37,884 nucleotides of DNA from Flavobacteriales bacterium (GTDB lineage: Bacteria > Bacteroidota > Bacteroidia > Flavobacteriales_D > Crocinitomicaceae), in contig CANMTO010000025.1 of the NCBI GenBank assembly GCA_947500755.1, forward strand, positions 1-37,884, in the 5' to 3' direction. Positions 26,350 through 35,221 of the stretch are shown piece by piece. Position numbers and translations under genes: made by a program. Within the stretch, counting starts at the first letter, position 1. Each line of letters starts with the position of its first letter. The notes below the pieces were generated by a model that was given only the letters and a program-made list of their open reading frames with translations, was not told the DNA's origin and did no database searches.

Positions 26350-27112
26350 ACATTAAATTAATTTCCGAATATTTATCCCAGCCCTCGTATGGCAAGCCTT
26401 CTTTGTAAAAAATCTTGAGCCGAGTAAATTTGTCTTTCACTTGCTCTTCTGAATAGGCTGTTCCAAATATAATTTTAAAGTCCCCTACCAACGGTGTCAA
26501 CACAAATTCTCCGCCTCGTTCCAAATAAACTTGACCTATCAGGGCGCGCAACATCGGATCCTTACAAACATAATTTGAAATACGATAGATTTCATCTAGT
26601 TTTCGAATATTTTTCAATGAATCGTTGTTAATAATTTTTATTGCATCCTGACGAAATAAGGGTTCGTTGATTTCACCCGAGAACAGTAGTAGGTTTGCGG
26701 TGTGCAGCTGAGATTTTGATATCGTAACCCCGTCAGAATCGAGGTAATAAGATTTTCCATTTTTTGCGAAAATTCGGGCGATCGGTTTTCTCAACCAAAC
26801 CTCTATTTTCCAATTCCCCCCCAACATTTTAAAAACCCGCACATTGTTCACTTCCTCCATTTGACGAATTTCGTGTTCGATCTTTCGCACATCCAGTGAT
26901 TCGCTTCGTTGATTAGGGACAAACCAATGTTCACTCAGAATTCTGTTGTAGAGTTCTGTTTCATTCAACAAGGCATCCGCACCGTCTACATGAACCAACA
27001 ATTTGGGCGCATTCATAGGACGTTTCTGTTCCATATTTCTACCAAGGAACCAAAGCACCAAAACCATTAAAGCCAACATACAGAGCAGGCTTATTTTCAA
27101 CCACTTTTTCAT
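26306..27112 (-). CDS. ftsQ: Cell division protein FtsQ (DivIB)
   Basis: FtsQ is a bitopic membrane protein that bridges early and late divisome proteins. Its 268 residues comprise a short cytoplasmic end (MKKWLK), one membrane helix (about 7-24), and a periplasmic POTRA-like domain (about 35-105, with IRQMEEVNNVRVFKMLGGNWKIEVWLR-type strands). The FtsQ beta domain follows, including a FVLTPLVGDFKIIFG strand and a closing EINLMYDGQIVCR. Sequence identity within FtsQ is always low, so the assignment also leans on position between murC and ftsA. It overlaps murC as ATGA. Confidence 0.9.
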   Translation of the reverse strand: MKKWLKISLLCMLALMVLVLWFLGRNMEQKRPMNAPKLLVHVDGADALLNETELYNRILSEHWFVPNQRSESLDVRKIEHEIRQMEEVNNVRVFKMLGGNWKIEVWLRKPIARIFAKNGKSYYLDSDGVTISKSQLHTANLLLFSGEINEPLFRQDAIKIINNDSLKNIRKLDEIYRISNYVCKDPMLRALIGQVYLERGGEFVLTPLVGDFKIIFGTAYSEEQVKDKFTRLKIFYKEGLPYEGWDKYSEINLMYDGQIVCRNRNKVE

Positions 27113-28479
27113 AAGTTACTGTCATTAATGGTGAGTAACTCTTTAATCGGAAGAACCATGCGATCAATATCTCCCGCACCAATGGTTAATAGCACTCCGT
27201 GGGAATTAGTCCGCAAGAACGCAAGTAATTCGGAAGGATTCATTAAATGTTTGTTCGGGTTTTTAATTTTTTGAAATAACCAACGGGAGTCAATTCCTTG
27301 AATTGGCAATTCCCTTGCTGGATAAATTGGCAGTAAAATAACCGTATCCAACTGAGCCAATTCATGTGCAAATGCATCGCCGAAATCGCGCGTTCGCGAG
27401 AATAGGTGGGGTTGAAAAATACCGGTAATAGGGGTGTTAGGGAACATCAATCGAACCGATGAAATCAAGCGATTAATTTCTGTTGGATGATGGGCGTAAT
27501 CATCAATAAACTGGATGTTATTTCCCGTATATATTTTTTCAAACCTTCGTTTGATTCCTTTGAAATGTTTAAAGGCACCCACCGCACTATCCAACGATGC
27601 TCCGATGTAATCACAAAGTGCCAAGGCAGCGATTGCGTTTTCAACATTATGTCCCCCATTAATGCCAATACACACATCTTCGTAAGTGCCTGATGGGGTG
27701 TAAAAATCAAAACATGCCCCATTCATAGTTTCACGCAAATTCCGCGCTGTATAATCTGCGGTATCCGAATTTAACGCGTATGTTTTCTTCTTGCATAAAG
27801 AATTTACCTGAAGGCCTTCCTTTAAAATCAATACCCCATTCGGATCAATTTTTAGCGCATATTGACGAAAGCCCTCCTTAAATTTATCCTCAGACTCATA
27901 AATATCTAAGTGGTCTGGATCGATGTTGGTAATGATGGAGGCGTATGGAGATAAATTCAAAAAAGATCGATCGTATTCGTCTGCCTCAATTACGGTGTAG
28001 GCAGCATTGGGATTAACCAATACATTATTTCTAAAATTTGTTGCAATTGCCCCTAAAAACGCACTACACCCGAGCGAGGTATTATGCAGTAAAAATGCCA
28101 ACATGGCGGACGTGGTAGATTTCCCATGGGTTCCAGCAACACATAGCCCTTTAGAGCTTCGGGTAATTTCACCAAGGGCCTGAGCCCGTTTGAGCATCTT
28201 AAATCCCTGCTTTTTAAAATTGCTTAACCACTGATTATCTTCGCTAATTGCGGGCGTATAAATCACGAGGGTAGACTGCACATCAATCGGACTAAAGTCT
28301 TGCCATGCATCTTCATAGGTAATAACCGCACCTTCGCTGGATAAGGCATCGGTTAACTCACTTCGCGTTTTATCATAGCCATAAACGGGATTCCCCTTAG
28401 ATAAATAATATCTAGCTAAAGCAGACATTCCAATGCCACCGATTCCAATAAAAAATATCACCTGTTCTTTATGGTTCAT
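27109..28479 (-). CDS. murC: UDP-N-acetylmuramate--L-alanine ligase
   Basis: MurC ligates L-alanine to UDP-MurNAc with ATP, the first amino acid of the peptidoglycan stem. The 456-residue protein has the Rossmann motif GIGGIGMSALARYYL (12-26), the P-loop GTHGKSTT (116-123), the VIEADEYDRSFL metal/ATP segment, and DDYAHHPTEI opening the C-terminal domain. The start overlaps the murG end by 11 bases and its stop overlaps ftsQ by 4, so it lies within one coupled operon. All ligase residues seem present. Confidence 0.97.
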   Translation of the reverse strand: MNHKEQVIFFIGIGGIGMSALARYYLSKGNPVYGYDKTRSELTDALSSEGAVITYEDAWQDFSPIDVQSTLVIYTPAISEDNQWLSNFKKQGFKMLKRAQALGEITRSSKGLCVAGTHGKSTTSAMLAFLLHNTSLGCSAFLGAIATNFRNNVLVNPNAAYTVIEADEYDRSFLNLSPYASIITNIDPDHLDIYESEDKFKEGFRQYALKIDPNGVLILKEGLQVNSLCKKKTYALNSDTADYTARNLRETMNGACFDFYTPSGTYEDVCIGINGGHNVENAIAALALCDYIGASLDSAVGAFKHFKGIKRRFEKIYTGNNIQFIDDYAHHPTEINRLISSVRLMFPNTPITGIFQPHLFSRTRDFGDAFAHELAQLDTVILLPIYPARELPIQGIDSRWLFQKIKNPNKHLMNPSELLAFLRTNSHGVLLTIGAGDIDRMVLPIKELLTINDSNL

Positions 28480-29563
28480 GGCTTATCAGCTTATTACAAA
28501 TTGATACTATATGTTCCGTGGCATGAGGCAAGGCTAATGTTTTAATGTGTTGAGCAAGTAAGGCCGTTGAATCTGAATCGGTAAGTGTTGCATAAACTGT
28601 TGGCCAGAGCTTATCCAAAACCTGTGCATCAGGTACTAAGATTGCCGCATTTATCGAGGATAATGCTGTGGCATTCTTTGTTTGGTGGTCTTCCGTTACA
28701 TTCGGAGAAGGAACCAAGACACACGGTTTTCCCACAAGTGTTAGTTCAGAGATTGACGTAGCCCCGGCGCGGGAAACAATAATATCTGCCACGGCATAGG
28801 CGTAATCCATCCGTTCAATAAAGGGCAGTAAGTTAATGTTTGGCGACAAAGATAATTCCTTAAGCTGTTCAAAATATCCTTTGCCACATTGCCATAACAC
28901 CTGAATTTCAGTATGCTTTAACTGTTCTAACTCCTTAACTACCGCTGCATTAATGGACTTTGCGCCCAAGGACCCGCCCATAATGAATACCGTTTTTAAG
29001 GAGGGGTTTAACGAATAAAAGGCGTAGCCATCTTGCTTGTTTGGCGCTCCATGTATGAGGTCTTTTCGCACTGGATTCCCGGTGAGGTGAATGACCTCTT
29101 TTGGGAAAAAACGTTCCATGTGAGGATACGCAACACAAATCGCTTTGGCTTTTTTAGCTAAAAGCAAGTTCGTTTTACCTGGAAACGAATTCTGCTCCTG
29201 AATTAAGGTAGGAATCTTTAGCCAATTTGCCACTTGAAGCGTAGGACCACTCGCATAACCCCCTACTCCGATGACCAATTCTGGTTTGAACGTATTAAGG
29301 ATAGAACGCGCAGCAAACAAACTGCGTAACACCTTGAACGGAAGAAACAAGTTCTTCAATAATTTCTTTCGATTGAACCCAGCAATGTGCAAGCCTTTGA
29401 TTGGGTAACCTGCTTGGGGAACTTTTTCCATTTCCATTTTTCCATGGGCACCAACAAAGAGAATGTCAATCCCTGGATGCTGCGCCTTGAGGGCATCCGC
29501 AATGGCAAGGGCAGGATAAATATGTCCCCCTGTTCCACCGCCAGAAATAATGACTCTTTTCAT
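28469..29563 (-). CDS. murG: UDP-GlcNAc:undecaprenyl-PP-MurNAc-pentapeptide GlcNAc transferase
   Basis: MurG makes lipid II from lipid I on the cytoplasmic face of the membrane. The 364-residue GT-B glycosyltransferase shows the acceptor/phosphate loop GGTGGHIYPALAIADAL (near the N-terminus), IGVGGYASGP, LIQEQNSFPGKTN, the donor site GGSLGAK, and SRAGATSISELTLVGKPCVLVPSP with a following DHQTKNA. Length and order are canonical. It begins 5 bases after the ftsW stop. Confidence 0.97.
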   Translation of the reverse strand: MKRVIISGGGTGGHIYPALAIADALKAQHPGIDILFVGAHGKMEMEKVPQAGYPIKGLHIAGFNRKKLLKNLFLPFKVLRSLFAARSILNTFKPELVIGVGGYASGPTLQVANWLKIPTLIQEQNSFPGKTNLLLAKKAKAICVAYPHMERFFPKEVIHLTGNPVRKDLIHGAPNKQDGYAFYSLNPSLKTVFIMGGSLGAKSINAAVVKELEQLKHTEIQVLWQCGKGYFEQLKELSLSPNINLLPFIERMDYAYAVADIIVSRAGATSISELTLVGKPCVLVPSPNVTEDHQTKNATALSSINAAILVPDAQVLDKLWPTVYATLTDSDSTALLAQHIKTLALPHATEHIVSICNKLISHEP

Positions 29564-29568
29564 ATTCT

Positions 29569-30729
29569 TTATGCTACTTCGCTTGTATGTTTACTTAATT
29601 GTTGCTTGACCGCAAAAGATTGAATAATTCCTATAGAAACACAGGCCATAATCAAGGCGGACCCCCCCATTGCTAAAAAGGGCATGTTTTGACCAGTAAC
29701 TGGAAATACACCAGTACACACCAGCATATTAATGCTTGCTTGAGCAAGTAAATGCAATCCGATAGCCATGGAAACATAGGTTTCAAAGAGGTTATCCGAT
29801 TTTAAGGCGATGCGAATAATCCGGTACAGAAGCACTAAATACAGAAAGGTTAACAGTATCGCGGAAACGGCACCGAATTCTTCAACAAAGCTCGCGTAAT
29901 AGAAATCGGCATACGCTTCTGGAATATACTCTTTTAACTTCCCGTCGCCCACACCAGTGCCAAACCAAGACCCTGTATGAATGGCCCTTCTTGCATCCAA
30001 AGCCTGCGCATTTTCAAGTACATTTTGATCCGTAGTAATGGTATTCGTAAGCCTATTTTTCCACGTTTCATACCTGGGAAGAATGTTTAAACTTGGTAAT
30101 GCGGAATGCACACCAATGGTAAGCACCAACAAGCCAATCCCAACCATTCCCATTGTTGCTAGTTTTGAAAACGGCACTTGTCCGATAAACAACACCGCCA
30201 TAGAGAGCATGAAAAGCAATAACGCAGTGGATAAGTTGTCTTTGAAAATAAGGGCGCAAATGATGACTATGGGGGCCATTAGCGGGAAAATCCCTTCCTT
30301 CCAATCATTCAATTTATCTTTTTTACGCACCAGTAACTTAGACAGGTATAGAAACAAGGCCAGTTTCGCAAAATCTGAAGACTGAAACGTTAATCCTATG
30401 ACGGGGATTTGAACCCACCTTCCTGCACCGTTAATTTCCTTACCGAAAAGGAAGGTAAATATCAGCAACGCAATCGCAAAAAAGTAACTAAACTTGGTGA
30501 TTTGGCTGATGTACTTCGGGTCGATGCGGTGAATGGTATAAATGCTAGAAAAACCAAGAACGATATAAATCAGGTGTTTAAAAAGATAACGAAAGGGGGT
30601 GCCTCCTTCCATTTTAACTAGAATAGGGACAAAACTATACACGGTTACAATAGACAAAGCGAGCAGCAATAGGGTAATCACCCAAATAACCATATCGCCT
30701 TTTAGGTATTTTACAAATAAATCCTTCAT
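29569..30729 (-). CDS. ftsW: Peptidoglycan glycosyltransferase FtsW (SEDS family)
   Basis: FtsW is the SEDS-family polymerase that builds septal glycan strands with its cognate transpeptidase FtsI. The 386-residue polytopic protein has about ten membrane helices. It shows the SEDS features GAGRWVQIPVIGLTFQSSDFAKLALFLYLS, DNLSTALLLF (with the conserved Asp), an extracellular loop containing GTGVGDGKLKEYIPEAYADFYYASFVEEFG, and a late NMLVCTGVFPVTGQNMPFLAMGGSAL. The start overlaps the stop of the unknown gene upstream as ATGA. Its partner ftsI lies five genes upstream in the same cluster. Confidence 0.96.
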   Translation of the reverse strand: MKDLFVKYLKGDMVIWVITLLLLALSIVTVYSFVPILVKMEGGTPFRYLFKHLIYIVLGFSSIYTIHRIDPKYISQITKFSYFFAIALLIFTFLFGKEINGAGRWVQIPVIGLTFQSSDFAKLALFLYLSKLLVRKKDKLNDWKEGIFPLMAPIVIICALIFKDNLSTALLLFMLSMAVLFIGQVPFSKLATMGMVGIGLLVLTIGVHSALPSLNILPRYETWKNRLTNTITTDQNVLENAQALDARRAIHTGSWFGTGVGDGKLKEYIPEAYADFYYASFVEEFGAVSAILLTFLYLVLLYRIIRIALKSDNLFETYVSMAIGLHLLAQASINMLVCTGVFPVTGQNMPFLAMGGSALIMACVSIGIIQSFAVKQQLSKHTSEVA

Positions 30730-31178
30730 ATCCCGTGAATTGTTTTTAAAATGAGTGCCATTTCATTGATGGCATCCAACCCTTGTGCACCACAACCAGT
30801 TAACATAATAATTCCTTTGCCGCCGATTAATCCGGGTTGGCTGAGGGCTGAGGAAACAGAATCAACCCCTTGACAGTCGGCGTTAATGACCTGAGATGAT
30901 GCCATATCATTGAGTAAATAGACTCCTTTTACATTTGGAAATTGCGCATACGCTGAAACAACAACATTAAAATAATCCAGCGTACAAATCCATTGAATGG
31001 AAAAAGGCATCGACTCAAACGTAGAAAACAGGTGCGATACCGGAGCGTCAAGCCACGTAAAGACATCATATCCATGGTATTTACCACGGGGTTGGATGCT
31101 TGTAAGCGCTGCCCTAGCCAGGGTCTGCCGACGGTTTTCCTTCAGTGTTGAATGGAGATCAGTTATCTTCTTCTCCAT
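30726..31178 (-). CDS. Unrecognised 150-residue protein inside the dcw cluster, between murD and ftsW
   Basis: I do not recognise this gene. ATG 31178 lies 1 base after the murD stop, and its stop overlaps the ftsW start as ATGA, so it is a coupled member of the operon. The frame continues upstream into murD to 31307, but that part is a murD shadow. The product has no signal peptide or membrane helix. It opens with a basic, charged helix (MEKKITDLHSTLKENRRQ), continues with an aromatic-rich middle (YHGYDVFTWL, FSIQWICTLDYF), and ends in an alpha/beta-looking half: VKGVYLLND, GKGIIMLTGCGAQGLD and a final helix. That half shares GV-hydrophobic-ND and a later Gly/Asp-rich strand turn with the MurD C-terminal domain, without the conserved SKATN. 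A soluble cytoplasmic accessory of precursor ligation is possible but is inference. Confidence 0.75.
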   Translation of the reverse strand: MEKKITDLHSTLKENRRQTLARAALTSIQPRGKYHGYDVFTWLDAPVSHLFSTFESMPFSIQWICTLDYFNVVVSAYAQFPNVKGVYLLNDMASSQVINADCQGVDSVSSALSQPGLIGGKGIIMLTGCGAQGLDAINEMALILKTIHGI

Positions 31179-31179
31179 A

Positions 31180-32523
31180 TTAAAGTCCTCTAACCGCTTT
31201 TTTAAACTGATTTCCTCGGTCTTCATAGTTTTTGAACAAGTCAAAGCTCGCGCAGGCAGGAGACAACAAAACAATCTCTTCATTCTTTGCCAGTTGATAG
31301 GCGGCATTCACGGCCTCTTTTGCCGATTGGGTTTCTACAATCTGCTCGACATGATCGGCAAAGGCCTCCTTGATTTTTTCATTATCAACCCCAAGACAGA
31401 CAATTGCTTTCACTTTTGCCTTCACCAAGGATTCCAATTCCGAATAATCATTTCCTTTATCCACCCCTCCAACAATCCATACGGTTGGTCGCTCCATGCT
31501 TTCAAGGGCGTACCATGCTGCATTGATGTTCGTAGCTTTAGAATCATTAATGAATTCTACGCCATTAACTTTGGCAACAAATTCCAAACGGTGTTCCACA
31601 TTTTCAAAATCCATTAGACTTTCGCGCACTAAATCCGCTCGAATATCCAAGAGACGGGAGGCGATTCCCGCGGCTAATGCATTTTGTGCATTGTGTTTGC
31701 CCTTTAGGGCGAGTTCATGAATTGACATAGTTGTTGTTGTTTTTATGTTTATAATTAGTTGTTCAGTTGTTAAATACCCCCCAAATTCAAGGGGTTTTGT
31801 TGCAGAAAACGGCACCAAGCGCGGTGCAATCTGATGCGTGTTTATCCATTGCGCAATGTTCGGATCATCTGCATTATAAATGAAGAAATCTGCTGCAGTC
31901 ATCTGTTGGAGTATCCTAAATTTGGAAGCCACATAATTCTCCATCTTGTAGGCATATCGATCCAAATGATCTGGGGTTATGTTGGTAAGCACTGCGATAT
32001 CTGCCTTAAAAGCATGCATATCATCTAACTGGAATGAACTTAACTCCAACACATACCACGCTCGATCTTCCAGTGCGACTTGCTTCGCATAACTGTAGCC
32101 CACATTACCAGCCAGGCCAACATCAAATCCAGCCTTTTTCAAGATGTGATAAATCCACAAGGTGGTGGTAGTTTTACCATTGCTTCCTGTAATACAAATG
32201 GCTTTTCCCTTGGAGAACGTTTTAGCGAATTCAATTTCAGAAACCACAGTAATCTGTTTGGCTCGAATTTCTTGTATGATGCTTGCGGTTTCGGGAATTC
32301 CGGGAGATTTAACCACAAGGTCAGCATGGATAATTCGGTCTCGTGTATGCCCATTTTCCTCAAAATCGATGGCATACTCTTGCAATTCAGCTTTTGCGGA
32401 CGCTTTAATTTCGCCTGCGTCAGACACAAAGACCTGAAGTCCTTTAACTTTCGCCAGGATAGCCGCACCGATGCCACTTTCGGCAGCACCTAACACTACG
32501 ATATGTTTCCCGTCGAGATTCAA
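31180..32523 (-). CDS. murD: UDP-N-acetylmuramoylalanine--D-glutamate ligase
   Basis: MurD adds D-glutamate to UDP-MurNAc-L-Ala. The 447-residue protein has the N-terminal HIVVLGAAESGIGAA, the P-loop GSNGKTTT (113-120), the ITPDHLDRY motif, and in the C-terminal domain FINDSKATN followed by WIVGGVDKGNDYSEL and LLSPACASFDLF. All are MurD hallmarks. The start codon is TTG, directly abutting the mraY stop (TAATTG); no in-frame ATG exists near the N-terminus, so the weak codon is probably real. It is followed after 1 base by the unrecognised gene. Confidence 0.96.
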   Translation of the reverse strand: MNLDGKHIVVLGAAESGIGAAILAKVKGLQVFVSDAGEIKASAKAELQEYAIDFEENGHTRDRIIHADLVVKSPGIPETASIIQEIRAKQITVVSEIEFAKTFSKGKAICITGSNGKTTTTLWIYHILKKAGFDVGLAGNVGYSYAKQVALEDRAWYVLELSSFQLDDMHAFKADIAVLTNITPDHLDRYAYKMENYVASKFRILQQMTAADFFIYNADDPNIAQWINTHQIAPRLVPFSATKPLEFGGYLTTEQLIINIKTTTTMSIHELALKGKHNAQNALAAGIASRLLDIRADLVRESLMDFENVEHRLEFVAKVNGVEFINDSKATNINAAWYALESMERPTVWIVGGVDKGNDYSELESLVKAKVKAIVCLGVDNEKIKEAFADHVEQIVETQSAKEAVNAAYQLAKNEEIVLLSPACASFDLFKNYEDRGNQFKKAVRGL

Positions 32524-33768
32524 TTAACGCAACTTTAAGGTGATGATGGTGACTACTGCGAGTAAAATTCCCACAATCCAAAATCGTGAAACGATTTTTG
32601 CTTCATGAATGCCTTTCTTCTGAAAATGATGATGTAATGGTGCCATTAGAAAGATGCGCCGTCCTTCACCAAACCTTCGTTTGGTTAGTTTAAAATACCC
32701 CACTTGAAGAATAACCGATAAATTCTCAATAAGAAATACGCCACAAAGCACTGGGATTAAAAGCTCCTTGCGCACAGAAATTGCGAACACGGCAATAATT
32801 CCTCCGAGGGCTAAGCTTCCAGTATCGCCCATGAACACCTGAGCTGGATAGGAGTTATACCATAGAAAACCAATACAGGCACCAACAAATGCCGCAATAA
32901 AAACCACCAGTTCCTCCGCTTGAGGAATGTACATGACATTTAAATAATCTGCAAAGCGCGCATTCGAACTCACATAGGCGAATACCGCCAAGGCGAGGCC
33001 AATAATGGCTGAGGTTCCTGTAGCGAGGCCATCTAAACCGTCGGTCATATTCGCGCCATTGGAGACAGAAATCACAATAAAAATGACAATCGGAATAAAC
33101 AATAGCCACCCGTAACTTTTGTTTGAATCACCAATTAACCAATTGTAATTAAATTCATTTCCTTTAATAAAAGGAATGGTGGTAGTCATGTCATCGGTAG
33201 CAATCCAACGAAACTTTTCATCTTTCTCTTGAACGTGTTCATGCGTTACAAACACCTCATCCTTTTGCAGGGCATAATCTAAGGGAACGCGTTTGTGCAC
33301 TCGGACGTCATCAGAAAAATACAGGATGGACCCAACCAAAACGCCGACGCCAATCTGACCAATAACTTTAAATCTACCCTTGAGTCCTTCTTTATTCTTT
33401 TTGAACACTTTAATGTAGTCATCGAGGAAGCCAATTAACCCTAGCCAGATTGTGGCCAGAATCATCGTTATTACATAGACATTATGCAGTTTAGCAAAGA
33501 GTAAGGTTGGAACTAAAATTGATGCGAGAATGATTAATCCCCCCATGGTAGGCGTACCGGATTTTTCAAGTTGTCCTGCCAAACCGAGATCCCGCACTGT
33601 TTCGCCGATCTGCTGTTTTCGCAGCCCTTGAATCATTCGTTTACCGATTACGATAGACACCAATAAAGAGGCAATCAAAGCCATGGAGGCCCTGAATGAA
33701 ATAAAATCGAACAAGCCTGCCCCTGGAAAATTAAGTCGATCTAAAAACTCAAAGAAGTAATACAACAT
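32524..33768 (-). CDS. mraY: Phospho-N-acetylmuramoyl-pentapeptide transferase MraY
   Basis: MraY transfers phospho-MurNAc-pentapeptide to undecaprenyl phosphate, making lipid I. From ATG 33768 it has 414 residues and about ten membrane helices. It shows [12 protein letters not shown], the acidic LGFLDDYIK site, [28 protein letters not shown] and the C-terminal [17 protein letters not shown]. The insertion of about 50 residues between helices (from about [10 protein letters not shown] to FNYNWLIG) is absent from the E. coli enzyme and typical of Bacteroidota. It begins 1 base after the murE stop; a longer frame to 33801 would overlap murE. Confidence 0.97.
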   Translation of the reverse strand: MLYYFFEFLDRLNFPGAGLFDFISFRASMALIASLLVSIVIGKRMIQGLRKQQIGETVRDLGLAGQLEKSGTPTMGGLIILASILVPTLLFAKLHNVYVITMILATIWLGLIGFLDDYIKVFKKNKEGLKGRFKVIGQIGVGVLVGSILYFSDDVRVHKRVPLDYALQKDEVFVTHEHVQEKDEKFRWIATDDMTTTIPFIKGNEFNYNWLIGDSNKSYGWLLFIPIVIFIVISVSNGANMTDGLDGLATGTSAIIGLALAVFAYVSSNARFADYLNVMYIPQAEELVVFIAAFVGACIGFLWYNSYPAQVFMGDTGSLALGGIIAVFAISVRKELLIPVLCGVFLIENLSVILQVGYFKLTKRRFGEGRRIFLMAPLHHHFQKKGIHEAKIVSRFWIVGILLAVVTIITLKLR

Positions 33769-33769
33769 A

Positions 33770-35221
33770 TTAATTGGATTTATTAAAGAATGATTGCGCA
33801 ATTAAAAAGTCATCGAAGGGATGTTTAACTCCTGAGATCTCCTGGTATTTCTCATGACCCTTTCCTGCAATGAGCACAATATCCCCAGGGTTGGACAAGA
33901 GCGCTGCGGTATGAATGGCTTGCTTTCTATCCGTTATGGAGAGTACTGTTGTTGGATGGGACTGATCAATGCCTGCCTCCATATCTACGAGGATTTGAGC
34001 AGGGGATTCGGACCTTGGATTATCAGAAGTAAGGATTACTTGATGGCTAAACTTCTGTGCGATTGCCGCCATGGTTGGTCGCTTTGCAACATCGCGATCC
34101 CCACCGCATCCCACCACGGTAATGATTCGTTGAGTCGCCTTATTAAAACTGGCAATGGTTTTAAGCACATTTTCAAGGGCATCCGGGGTATGCGCATAAT
34201 CCACCACAATTGTTACGCCTTGAGTGCTTCTGAAAAATTGAAACCTACCTTCAACGGAACCGAGGGTAGAAATGGCAGTAATCAACTCCGTCTTTGGGAT
34301 GCCCAGCAGGGTTCCTACCCCAAACACAGCGAGTAAGTTGTATGCATTAAACGCGCCAATCAGCTGCGTATGCACTTCTGTATCATTAAGCTTTAATACT
34401 AGACCGCTCAACTCATTTTCAACCACCAATCCTTTAAAATCAGCCATGCTTTGAAGCGAATAGGTATATGGCTTGGACGTGGTATTCTGAAGCATGACCC
34501 CTCCGTTGCGATCATCCCGGTTGCTTAGCGCGAAGGCGTTGGCAGGTAAGGCATCGAAAAACGCTTTCTTGACCTGAATGTACGCAGCAAAGGTTTGGTG
34601 ATAATCTAAATGATCGTGGGTAATGTTGGTGAAAACCCCACCTTTAAATTGCAAGCCAGCGATTCGTTGTTGGTGAACTGCGTGCGAACTCACTTCCATG
34701 AAACAGTATGCACAGCCGGCATCCACCATTTCGCGCAGCAAGGCATTTAAGGCTAATGGATTTGGTGTGGTATGGGTTGAAGGGATGTGCTCCGATCCGA
34801 TCCGATTAACAACCGTTGACAACAAGCCCGTGTGGTATCCCAACTGCATAAACAAGGAATAGAGTAAGGTTGCGGTGGTAGTTTTTCCGTTGGTTCCGGT
34901 AATTCCCACTAAGCATAATTCCTTGGATGGATTTCCGTACCATTCACACGCAAGGCGAGCTAAGGCAATCCGTGTGTCGGGCACCACCAATTGAATGAAA
35001 TCCTCTGGTAAACTCACTTTTCGTTGAACCAAAGCCACTCTTCCGCCCTGACTATAAACCTGAGGTAGATATTCATGACCATCGCTTGAATGTCCTTCTA
35101 ACGCGATAAATAAGGACCCATTTCTTGCTACCCGAGAATCAAAAACAATTTCATCAATAAGCAGGGATTGATCCGAAAAAGGAACCTCAATGGAGTGAAG
35201 TAAGGAGTGTAGTGTTCTCAT
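33770..35221 (-). CDS. murE: UDP-MurNAc-tripeptide synthetase (meso-diaminopimelate adding)
   Basis: MurE adds the third stem residue. The 483-residue ligase has [13 protein letters not shown] (uridine region), the P-loop GTNGKTTT (109-116), [20 protein letters not shown], and [15 protein letters not shown]. The substrate-selecting motif is DNPR (400-403), which is the signature of meso-diaminopimelate specificity as opposed to lysine. This predicts A1-gamma type peptidoglycan, as expected for a Gram-negative. It overlaps ftsI as ATGA and is followed by mraY without murF between. Confidence 0.97.
   Translation of the reverse strand: MRTLHSLLHSIEVPFSDQSLLIDEIVFDSRVARNGSLFIALEGHSSDGHEYLPQVYSQGGRVALVQRKVSLPEDFIQLVVPDTRIALARLACEWYGNPSKELCLVGITGTNGKTTTATLLYSLFMQLGYHTGLLSTVVNRIGSEHIPSTHTTPNPLALNALLREMVDAGCAYCFMEVSSHAVHQQRIAGLQFKGGVFTNITHDHLDYHQTFAAYIQVKKAFFDALPANAFALSNRDDRNGGVMLQNTTSKPYTYSLQSMADFKGLVVENELSGLVLKLNDTEVHTQLIGAFNAYNLLAVFGVGTLLGIPKTELITAISTLGSVEGRFQFFRSTQGVTIVVDYAHTPDALENVLKTIASFNKATQRIITVVGCGGDRDVAKRPTMAAIAQKFSHQVILTSDNPRSESPAQILVDMEAGIDQSHPTTVLSITDRKQAIHTAALLSNPGDIVLIAGKGHEKYQEISGVKHPFDDFLIAQSFFNKSN

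Noticed and set aside
31179..31307. Upstream extension of the unknown dcw gene
   Set aside because: This part is read out of frame from the conserved murD C-terminus; the ATG at 31178 gives the natural 1-base spacing.
30997..31617. 206-codon open frame on the + strand across the unknown gene and the murD 3' end
   Set aside because: It is antisense to murD and to the coupled unknown gene; its Cys/Phe/Ile-rich composition and lack of operon context mark it as a shadow.
32080..32493. 137-codon open frame on the + strand inside murD
   Set aside because: It is antisense to the murD nucleotide-binding region, which is fully conserved on the - strand.
33770..35221. Missing murF as an anomaly of the cluster
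   Set aside because: murF lies outside the dcw cluster in many Bacteroidota, so its absence between murE and mraY is not unusual.
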